Source: a virus
Virus record (IMG/VR): IMGVR_UViG_3300048592_000919
Location: 1 to 41,200 of that record
Length of the DNA stretch: 41,200 bases
Direction: 5' to 3' (one strand)
The translations under genes and the position numbers were made by a program. Below the pieces are notes generated by a model that was not told where the DNA came from, did not search any database, and saw only the letters and a list, made by a program, of their open reading frames with translations. Shown piece by piece: positions 32,178 through 38,550 of the stretch; position 1 is the first letter of the stretch; each line of letters begins with the position of its first letter.

Positions 32178-32531
32178 TCAGAAGGGCTCCGTGGCGACGG
32201 TGCGCTCGTTGGTCTTGAGGATGTGGTTGCGGTAGCGTTCGCCGAAGAACAGGATGCGCGCCAGCACCAGGACAATACCGTAGGTGGCGAGGTCCTGCCC
32301 GATCTGCCGCGCCGCCAGCAGAATGATGCGCTGCGTCATGCGCTGCCGCTCGGTCGCCGGCATGCTGTCTTCGGGCATCACCAGCGGCGGCGGCTCGCTC
32401 GGGGCCGGTGGGCGGATGGGCCGGTTGGCGATCGTGTCGAGGTCCGGCTTGCGCTTGCGCTTCAGTCTCGGTGTTGCCTTCTGCGCTGCCTTGATGCTGC
32501 CAGCCGAAAGCGCGCTCTTGATTCGGGCCAT
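32178..32531 (-). CDS. hypothetical protein with basic N-terminus and hydrophobic helix
   Basis: Encodes 117 residues from the ATG at 32531; GAGGAGA lies about 10 nt upstream, and the longer frame would run into the upstream gene. Residues 1-32 are very basic (IKSALSAGSIKAAQKATPRLKRKRKPD), a Pro-rich linker follows, and the C-terminal half is helical with a hydrophobic stretch (LATYGIVLVLARILFFG). It is not recognised. A DNA-binding tail combined with a helical oligomerisation or membrane helix is what the sequence shows. The stop lies two bases before the start of the next gene. Confidence 0.62.
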   Translation of the reverse strand: MARIKSALSAGSIKAAQKATPRLKRKRKPDLDTIANRPIRPPAPSEPPPLVMPEDSMPATERQRMTQRIILLAARQIGQDLATYGIVLVLARILFFGERYRNHILKTNERTVATEPF

Positions 32532-32545
32532 CTGTTCCGTTCTCC

Positions 32546-33064
32546 TCAGAAGGTGCCGGGTCGCACCTGCAAGCAGCGGAAGCCGGCTTTCCGCCAAGCC
32601 TCCACCACCTTGTCGCGGTCATCCAAGACCAACAGCGTGTTGTCCGGCCGCAGGCCGGCGTCCTCCGCGAGCCGCAGCTTGATGCGGACGTCGCTGTCGT
32701 AATTGCCCTGCGGCCGCATCAGCAGCCGCTCCGACGGCACATTCAGGCCGTGCTCGCGCAGCCACTGCTCGGTCGCGGCGCGGTGCCCGTCGTCGCGACC
32801 GGTGCAGATCCAGATGGCGTAGCGCTCCGCTAGCAGCACGACCAACTCGAGCACGTCATCGTGCGGCATGTCGTGCTTGGACTCGCGGTGGAAGGCCTGC
32901 CAGTCCGGCTTGAACTCCTCGCGGCCGGGCGGCGCCTTGATGAAGGTTTCTCGCCACTCGCAGTCCGCGACTGTCCCGTCCAGGTCAACGATGACGTTGG
33001 CCTTGGTAGGGATCATGAAGACGCCCGAGCCGCGCTCCGGCTCGGACAGATCCACGGAAGACAT
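32546..33064 (-). CDS. HAD-superfamily phosphatase, PNKP 3'-phosphatase-like
   Basis: Encodes 172 residues. HAD motif I is VIVDLDGTVAD with Asp27 and Asp29; motif II is ICTGRDD; a Lys follows in DVRIKLRLAE; motif IV is LLVLDDRDKVVEAWRKAGFRCLQV. The order and the end of the protein closely follow the C-terminal phosphatase half of T4 polynucleotide kinase (VIFDVDGT, then VVSGR and [23 protein letters not shown]). The kinase half is absent. It could repair 3'-phosphate ends or hydrolyse a phosphorylated nucleotide in the putative base-modification pathway. AAGGAGGG precedes the ATG at 33064. Confidence 0.85.
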   Translation of the reverse strand: MSSVDLSEPERGSGVFMIPTKANVIVDLDGTVADCEWRETFIKAPPGREEFKPDWQAFHRESKHDMPHDDVLELVVLLAERYAIWICTGRDDGHRAATEQWLREHGLNVPSERLLMRPQGNYDSDVRIKLRLAEDAGLRPDNTLLVLDDRDKVVEAWRKAGFRCLQVRPGTF

Positions 33065-33067
33065 CGC

Positions 33068-33820
33068 TCAACCCTCCTTCCGCAGGATGTCGATCTCCTT
33101 GAGGAGGTCCCATCCCAGCTTGTCGTTGAGCTTGCGCACCTCGGCCGCCAGCTCCTCCAGCCGCTTCCAGGCATCCCGCCCGCGCGGGAACAGGAAGGCC
33201 TCCGCCCAGGGGTGCACCGCCAGCACCGCATTGACCATGCCGTCCACCACCTCACGGTACTCGTCCTGGGTGCGGCCGCCGGTGCGGGACTTGGCGATGT
33301 CCGACATCGTGCGCAGGTTGAACTTGACGACGATGTTGGTCTCGATGTTGGTGGGGAGGAGGCCGCGCGCATCCTCCGCCTCGATGCCCAAGCTGAGGAT
33401 CTCGCCGTAGGTGTCGGCGATCATCATCATCGCTTGCTCGTACTTGGCCTTGGCGACCGCCGCGTTGTGGCGCTTCCCCGGCTCCTGGGTGTTGAAGCTG
33501 GGGCCGGTGCGGTACTTGAACCGCCCGTTCTCGTTGACGTTCAGCTTGCGCATGGTCTGCTGCGCGTAGGTGCCGGTGCGGGTGCGCACCTGCTGGTGGG
33601 TGTAGGCGCGCGTCACGCCTTCCACCATGAAGACGTAGTCGACGAACTCCCAGCTGCTGGGGATGGTCCGCGACATGTAGGAGAGCGCTTCCAGCTTGCG
33701 CTCCTCCGGCCAGGCCTTGATGGCAGCCAGTCCGTCGGGCGACATCTGCAGCCGCGTCTCCTTGGTGAAGATCAGCAGCTCGGCAGCGTCGCTCGTTTGG
33801 TTGATCAGTGTGATGCGCAT
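33068..33820 (-). CDS. thyX: ThyX-like flavin-dependent thymidylate synthase homologue
   Basis: Encodes 250 residues from ATG 33820 with GAGGGGAG upstream. The central block VDYVFMVEGVTRAYTHQQVRTRTGTYAQQTMR matches the ThyX core ('.f.f.ie.vsR...hQlvRhRtas.neqS.Ry'). A C-terminal block has LLPTNIETNIVVKFNLRTMSDIAKSRTGGRTQDEYREV, equivalent to '..LP....t.......R.l.hf...R....aQ.EiR'. The ThyX motif RHR-x7-S reads R79-T-R81-x7-T89, so His and the conserved Ser are replaced by Thr. ThyX makes dTMP from dUMP with methylene-folate and FAD. Here it may make thymidylate or a modified pyrimidine, given the carbamoyltransferase neighbour. Confidence 0.86.
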   Translation of the reverse strand: MRITLINQTSDAAELLIFTKETRLQMSPDGLAAIKAWPEERKLEALSYMSRTIPSSWEFVDYVFMVEGVTRAYTHQQVRTRTGTYAQQTMRKLNVNENGRFKYRTGPSFNTQEPGKRHNAAVAKAKYEQAMMMIADTYGEILSLGIEAEDARGLLPTNIETNIVVKFNLRTMSDIAKSRTGGRTQDEYREVVDGMVNAVLAVHPWAEAFLFPRGRDAWKRLEELAAEVRKLNDKLGWDLLKEIDILRKEG

Positions 33821-33834
33821 GGCGCTAGCTCCCC

Positions 33835-35562
33835 TCAGCGCTGGCGAACGTAGAAGCGGCCCTCGGCCCAGACCGCCGCGATGCTGGTCTGGGCAGCGAA
33901 GGCCAACGCGTCCTCGACCGACGGCAGGAAACCCTTGCCGGGGAAGTTGGCCGAGGTGTTGCAGAGCAGCGGCGGACCGCCGGCCTCCACATGTCCTTGC
34001 AGGATGCGGTAGGTGATCGGGCACTGCGACTCGTTGACCGTCTGCAGTCGGGCACTGCCGTCGCTGTGCACGATGGCCGGAACCTTCTTGACTCGCTCCT
34101 TCCGCACCATGTGCTCGAACAGCATGTAGGGGTCAGGTGTGCCAGGAGCGAAGAACTCCGGCGCGTGCTCCTCCATGCAGATCGGCGCCACCGGCCGGAA
34201 GCCTTCCCGCCCCTTCACACCGTTAAGGTAGGACTTGTTGCTGTCCATCTCCGCCGACATGAGGATGCTGCGGTGGCCGAGCGCACGCGGGCCGAGCTCG
34301 GCGCGACCGTGCATCGCGATCACAGCACTCAGGCGATTGCCCTGGAGCCACCGGCCCAGGTGCTCCGGCTCCATCAGGGACGACGTCCACATGGCGTGCC
34401 GGTCGTTGTCCTCCAGGATCAACTTAGGCCCGGCGTAGTGACTCCACTTGAGCGACCAGTCGCCCTCGTAGGCCATCATGCACGCCGCCGCGCCCAGCGC
34501 CGAGCCGGAGTCGTTGGGGAACGGCGGCACCCAGACGTCCGGGAACATGCCGCTGTTGCGCAGCATGGCGTTCCACTTGATGTTGAGGGCGCTGCCGCCG
34601 GTGAAGATCAACGGGGTCGATAGCGATTTGCTGTGGGCGTAAATGGCATCTTCCAGGCCGCGAAGGAGGTGCTGGCCGAGCTCGTGCTGGATCGTAACCA
34701 GAGCGACGTCGTCGGGGACACTGAGCATGCTGCAGACTCTCTGAAAGGCCCGCAGGATCTCGTGCTCATGGACGCCACCCTGGCGCCGCCGCACCGCGCC
34801 CCACTCCGGCACCTCCGTCAAGGCCCGGTCCATGGAGTAAAGGTATCCCCGGAAGATGTCCTGCAGCTGCGCGTCGCGCCGCGCATCACCGATCCAGGCC
34901 ATCAGCTTGCCTGGCCACTCGTAGGTGCCGAACACGTTGTCGCGCAGCAGCGACGGGTTCATTGCAGCACCGCACATCCCCCAATCCCTGTAGGGACCGA
35001 AGTAGTAGCCCATCATGCTGTAGATGTAGCCGAAGATGCAGGTGATCTCCTTGACGAAGGTCACCTTCTCCCACGGATCGTAATGGTTGGGGTCCACGAA
35101 GTAGAGCCGGGCGCCGGTGCCGCCGTCCCAGACCAGCACGTAAGCCGGCTGCTTGCTGGCTGCGTAAGGCGACGTCACGTAGGAGCCGACGATGTGCCCC
35201 ATGACGTGGCTGAACGAAACGTAGCTGCCAGGGAAGGGCGCAGGGTCGCGGAACGGGAGCTCGGTCGGCTGCAGCGGATAGTCGAGTCGCCTGCCGTCAC
35301 CTTCGTGATAGGGAGCAACACACGTCGGGCCACCAGGCCAGTTGGCGTTGCCGACCTTCCAGCCGTCGATGACGAAGTGGTCGATGTGGCTGGGCTTCAG
35401 TCCCTCGCTTTCCAGCACATCGAGGATCGCGCCCCATGCCGGCATCTTCGTGTAGCGCGGGTTGTTGCCGACCTTCTCCAGCTCGGTGCTGAAGATCAGC
35501 TCACCGTCGGACACGAACGCCACAGCGGCGTCGTGGGTGAGCTTGATTCCGAGAATGTTCAT
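33835..35562 (-). CDS. NodU/CmcH-family O-carbamoyltransferase
   Basis: Encodes 575 residues from ATG 35562. The full two-domain family pattern is present: MNILGIKLTHDAAVAFV (Kae1-like start, His10-Asp11), SYVSFSHVMGHIVGSYVTSPY (the 'HH..HA.sAfy' element), VLVWDGGTG, FTGGSALNIKWNAML, GRAELGPRALGHRSILM, KGREGFRPVAPICMEEHAPEFF, and HSDGSARLQTVNE leading to GGPPLLCNTSANFPGKGF. These enzymes make carbamoyl-adenylate from carbamoyl phosphate and ATP and move the carbamoyl group to a hydroxyl. In a phage next to a thymidylate synthase homologue, the likely acceptor is a hydroxymethyl pyrimidine. The ribosome site is AGGAC, and an own leader of 55 nt separates it from the gene before. Confidence 0.93.
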   Translation of the reverse strand: MNILGIKLTHDAAVAFVSDGELIFSTELEKVGNNPRYTKMPAWGAILDVLESEGLKPSHIDHFVIDGWKVGNANWPGGPTCVAPYHEGDGRRLDYPLQPTELPFRDPAPFPGSYVSFSHVMGHIVGSYVTSPYAASKQPAYVLVWDGGTGARLYFVDPNHYDPWEKVTFVKEITCIFGYIYSMMGYYFGPYRDWGMCGAAMNPSLLRDNVFGTYEWPGKLMAWIGDARRDAQLQDIFRGYLYSMDRALTEVPEWGAVRRRQGGVHEHEILRAFQRVCSMLSVPDDVALVTIQHELGQHLLRGLEDAIYAHSKSLSTPLIFTGGSALNIKWNAMLRNSGMFPDVWVPPFPNDSGSALGAAACMMAYEGDWSLKWSHYAGPKLILEDNDRHAMWTSSLMEPEHLGRWLQGNRLSAVIAMHGRAELGPRALGHRSILMSAEMDSNKSYLNGVKGREGFRPVAPICMEEHAPEFFAPGTPDPYMLFEHMVRKERVKKVPAIVHSDGSARLQTVNESQCPITYRILQGHVEAGGPPLLCNTSANFPGKGFLPSVEDALAFAAQTSIAAVWAEGRFYVRQR

Positions 35563-35617
35563 GGTCCGTCCTGTGTTGGCCGGTCGTCGCTTCGGGCAGC
35601 TACCGGCAGGTGGTTGA

Positions 35618-36616
35618 TTAGGCGGCGGGCTTGCGCACCGCGCCGTAGTGCAGCCGTCGCGCATACGAGGAGCGGCTCTTCATCAACGAGTCGATGACGC
35701 GCAGATCCTCGGCGACGTCGTCGAGCAGGATCTGCCGCCACGTGGCGAACCGACCCAGCGAGTAGATGCCGAACTCGTCTGTGAGGCCAATGATGAAGCT
35801 CTTGCGCTCTGCATCGTCGATCGGCATGATCTTGCCGTAGGGCTGGTGCTTGAACGAGAAGGCACCGCGCTGCGGCACATGGTCGAAGAGCCGGGCGCAG
35901 AACGTCTCGTACTGCGCCTTGACTTCCGCTGGGTTCGGCTGGTAGGCGTACTCCATGATCAGCTGATTGCCGCTCGTGGATATGCGGTAAGGGCCAGGAC
36001 CTTCGCCGTGCTCCCGCCGATCGTCGATCGCTGTGAACCGCAGATCATGCCACGGATTGTAGACCGTCTGGTAGACGTCCACGCCCTCCATGCAGGTCCA
36101 CACCGAGGTGATGGCCTTGTGCCGGAACTTCGGGCGTTGCTCAGCTGGCACACCGAGCAGGCTCATCATCGCCGGCATCGGGATGGTGCTGATGATCGTC
36201 TCACCATTCTCATGGTGCCGTCGCAGGTCCATCAGCATCGCGGTGTAGCTGTACCGGATGTCGGTGCCCTTGGCCAGTTCGCAGGTGAAGTCGTCCGGCG
36301 CGACATAGCGCTCCGCCGGGGCCAGGTTCATGATGCTACGCGGCAGGATGCTGCCGGTGACCTTGCGCGAGTAGGCGTTTTGGTGCAGCAGCGTGGCGCG
36401 ATCCGACAGTGTGCCGTCACGCTCCATGACTGCCTTCTGAACGTGCACCTTGCGCAGCGGAATGCCCGAGGTCTCCCCGACGATATTGCTGCGGAAGCGC
36501 AGCAGCGCCCGGTGGTTGTGCGGGATCGCGCTCTGGGCTTCGAGCACGACCGGGGAGTGGTGGCGGAAGTAGCGGGCGGCAAGCAGGCCGGCCAAGCCGG
36601 CGCCGATGATGATCAT
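35618..36616 (-). CDS. FAD/NAD-dependent oxidoreductase of unknown substrate
   Basis: Encodes 332 residues from ATG 36616. The N-terminus MIIIGAGLAGLLAARYF is a Rossmann dinucleotide-binding motif (Gly5, Gly7, Gly10), followed by VVLEAQS with the Glu that binds the FAD ribose. The rest (TIPMPAMMSLLGVP, VDVYQTVYNPWHDLRFTAIDDRR, LIMEYAYQPN, IGLTDEFGIYSLGRFATWRQILLDDVAEDLRVI) resembles phage-encoded amine-oxidase/UDP-galactopyranose-mutase-type flavoproteins only in architecture. It lies directly upstream of the carbamoyltransferase. FAD-dependent oxidoreductases are known parts of thymidine hypermodification clusters in other phages, which fits a DNA-base role. The substrate cannot be told from sequence. 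Confidence 0.82.
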   Translation of the reverse strand: MIIIGAGLAGLLAARYFRHHSPVVLEAQSAIPHNHRALLRFRSNIVGETSGIPLRKVHVQKAVMERDGTLSDRATLLHQNAYSRKVTGSILPRSIMNLAPAERYVAPDDFTCELAKGTDIRYSYTAMLMDLRRHHENGETIISTIPMPAMMSLLGVPAEQRPKFRHKAITSVWTCMEGVDVYQTVYNPWHDLRFTAIDDRREHGEGPGPYRISTSGNQLIMEYAYQPNPAEVKAQYETFCARLFDHVPQRGAFSFKHQPYGKIMPIDDAERKSFIIGLTDEFGIYSLGRFATWRQILLDDVAEDLRVIDSLMKSRSSYARRLHYGAVRKPAA

Positions 36617-36777
36617 GTGGATCTGCCCGTCTCGAGGAGATTGCTGCCGGGGATGCCGCCCCGGCCCGCCCACCACTAGCGCAGGTGGCGCTCAAACCCA
36701 GGACAGGCACCGGGGCCGGCTGCGGAGCCTAGGGTAACTCCGCACATGCACCGGTGCGCCGCCACTGGGCAGCTCGA
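36617..36777 (-). promoter_or_regulatory. structured leader between Lys/Ala-rich gene and oxidoreductase gene
   Basis: A 161-nt non-coding gap, the largest in the right arm. It contains three inverted repeats: GCCGGGG/CCCCGGC (36646-36652 with 36659-36665, loop 6), TGCGGAG/CTCCGCA (36721-36727 with 36738-36744, loop 10) and the palindrome GCACCGGTGC (36748-36757). No good ribosome site precedes the oxidoreductase ATG. It is probably a terminator of the upstream gene and/or the start of a new transcript for the putative modification genes. No promoter can be named. Confidence 0.5.
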
Positions 36778-38283
36778 TCAGGCGGCCTGCGCGGTCTCCG
36801 CCTCCGGCTCGGCCGCCGCGTTCGCGGCCGGCGCCGCCGACTCGTAGTGGTGGACGGTGCCGTCCGGCTCGACCACCTTCATGTGGCCGTGCTTCAGGTC
36901 CCACTGCAGGTCGCCACGCCGACCGCCCTTGTCCTGGAAGTCCTTCACGGTGATGCCATCGGGCATCGCCGCCAGGACGATCTTGTGCGAATGCCAGCCG
37001 TGGCTGCCCTCGCGACGCGGGTTGCCGTCGCGCGTCGAGAAGATCTTCCAGTCGGAGCCGATCGCCAGACCGAGCGAGTTGCCGCCGCCGGAAACCTTCG
37101 GGGCCTTCGGCTCCTTGGCCTGCGCCGCCTTGGCCGCCTTGGCCGCCTCGCGCGCCGCCTTGGCCGCCGCCCGCTCCTCGTCCTTCTTGGCCTTGGCGGC
37201 CTCGCGCTCGGCCTTCTTCGCCTCGGCCTTGCCGGCCTTGGCCGCCTCCGCCGCCGCGCCGAGCTCCGCCAACTTCGCGTTCACCGCCTCCAGCCGCGCG
37301 TCGCGGTCGGTGATGATGACGTGCTCGAGGTCCTCGGGCGCCTTGCTGCCGGACGCCTCGCGCGCCGCCGCCTCCTCGCTGGACATGATCCAGGGGAGAC
37401 CCTGCTTGACGGCGAGCCGCCGCAGCTTGCTCTCCTCCATGGTCAGCTCGTACTGACCCTTGCTCGTCTTGGGGGCCGGCGTCTCGGCCGGCGTCTCGGT
37501 CGTCTGCGCTTCGGACATTCTCGCATATCCCTTCAACACGTCACGGTGTGGGATCGGCCACACCACCGCTGATGCCCTCAAGGACCGTTCTGGGTGTTCG
37601 CGCAGGGCCAGGGCGGCCGCCGCGTTCATCAGGTCGGGCAAAGAGTTCAACGCAAGACCACCCAGAAAGGCTGTGCGACTAGCAGGCAATATGTCGGAGG
37701 AAACGACCACCATTTGCCCAGTCGGAACGTCCTGGTGGATCGCGAACCATGGCCCCTCCGTTTCGGCCGCAGAAGCATCTTCGCTGATCGCGGCCCTGCG
37801 GAAAACCTGAAACTGCGTCCACATGGGCACAGTTCGTTTGCTCCAACGAGGAGCGTCCTTCATGTTCAACCAGCGCGCCGTCAACAGCATCCGATGAGCG
37901 ACATGCAGGTCAGCGACAGAGGAGAGGTCCACGCGATGCGCCTTGAGTTGGCGCGGGAAGTAGAACTGATCCGGCTCGCAGTAGTGGTGATCCCACTGCC
38001 GGTAGCGGGCCATGTCGGATTGGGCCGGATGGTCAGCGTTGAACCTGCGCTTGTACTCATTGAGCAATGCAATGAAGTAGTGCAGGCACCAGCCCTTGAT
38101 GCTGTCGCGCGCCTCCAGGGCATAGGTGAGTTCGTCCGGCGCCGGCCAAGGGCGCTTGCGCGCGCGGTCCGGCGTGGCCTGTCGCGCGAGCTCGGTGTGG
38201 AGATACTCCAGGGACGGGCGCAGCGCCTCGTCGTCCAGCGCCTCCACACAGGCATACGGATTGCCGTAGGGGATATACAGCAT
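36778..38283 (-). CDS. two-part protein: glycosylase-like N-half and Lys/Ala-rich C-half
   Basis: Reads as 501 residues without a stop. Residues 1-255 (MLYIPYGNPYACVEALDDEALRPSLEYL, then SIKGWCLHYFIALLNEYKRRFNADHP, FYFPRQLKAHRVDLSSVADLHVAHRMLLTARWLNM and APRWSKRTVPMW) weakly recall the pyrimidine-dimer DNA glycosylase/DUF group of phages. At Met256 (nt 37518) a good second start exists: GAAGGGA 9 nt upstream of ATG, followed by MSEAQTTETPAET, a typical disordered N-terminus. The second part contains an AEAKKAEREAAKAKK-type histone-H1-like Lys/Ala coiled tract and an end with TVKDFQDKGGRRGDLQWDLKHGHMKVVEPDG. It may be a fusion, or two genes that share the frame with the first stop lost. Confidence 0.65.
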   Translation of the reverse strand: MLYIPYGNPYACVEALDDEALRPSLEYLHTELARQATPDRARKRPWPAPDELTYALEARDSIKGWCLHYFIALLNEYKRRFNADHPAQSDMARYRQWDHHYCEPDQFYFPRQLKAHRVDLSSVADLHVAHRMLLTARWLNMKDAPRWSKRTVPMWTQFQVFRRAAISEDASAAETEGPWFAIHQDVPTGQMVVVSSDILPASRTAFLGGLALNSLPDLMNAAAALALREHPERSLRASAVVWPIPHRDVLKGYARMSEAQTTETPAETPAPKTSKGQYELTMEESKLRRLAVKQGLPWIMSSEEAAAREASGSKAPEDLEHVIITDRDARLEAVNAKLAELGAAAEAAKAGKAEAKKAEREAAKAKKDEERAAAKAAREAAKAAKAAQAKEPKAPKVSGGGNSLGLAIGSDWKIFSTRDGNPRREGSHGWHSHKIVLAAMPDGITVKDFQDKGGRRGDLQWDLKHGHMKVVEPDGTVHHYESAAPAANAAAEPEAETAQAA

Positions 38284-38285
38284 GA

Positions 38286-38540
38286 TCAACCGTCCGACAG
38301 AAGCCACGCCCAGAAAAGAGCGATCAGATAGAAGCGGTGCGGACCGTTGCGCTCGCTGACTGTGAGGCCGTAGCGGACCTCCACCCAGTAGCCGTCCTTG
38401 TCCTTCTGAATCTCGGTCGTGACCAGCATTGCCTCTTTTCCTTTCTGCTCTTCTTCGGCCATGCACTTGCGCTTGAGAAGGCACTCTGGGACGCGGGAAC
38501 AATCGCACTCCGCCATGATCTGCCCCATGTGCACCATCAT
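38286..38540 (-). CDS. small Cys-containing hypothetical protein
   Basis: Encodes 84 residues starting at ATG 38540 (or the next codon at 38537), with GGGAGA 4 nt upstream. The N-terminal third has CDCSRVPECLLKRKC, four Cys that could bind a metal. The middle is acidic and basic (EEEQKGKE), and the C-terminal half contains VEVRYGLTVSERNGPHRFYLIALFWAWLLSDG, with a hydrophobic aromatic stretch. Not recognised. The stop lies two bases from the start of the next gene, so it is within the operon. Confidence 0.6.
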   Translation of the reverse strand: MMVHMGQIMAECDCSRVPECLLKRKCMAEEEQKGKEAMLVTTEIQKDKDGYWVEVRYGLTVSERNGPHRFYLIALFWAWLLSDG

Positions 38541-38550
38541 TTTTCTCCCG

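Noticed and set aside
33821-34024. Longer ThyX-like start at 34024
   Set aside because: It would overlap the carbamoyltransferase gene by about 190 bases with low-complexity sequence; the ATG at 33820 has a good ribosome site.
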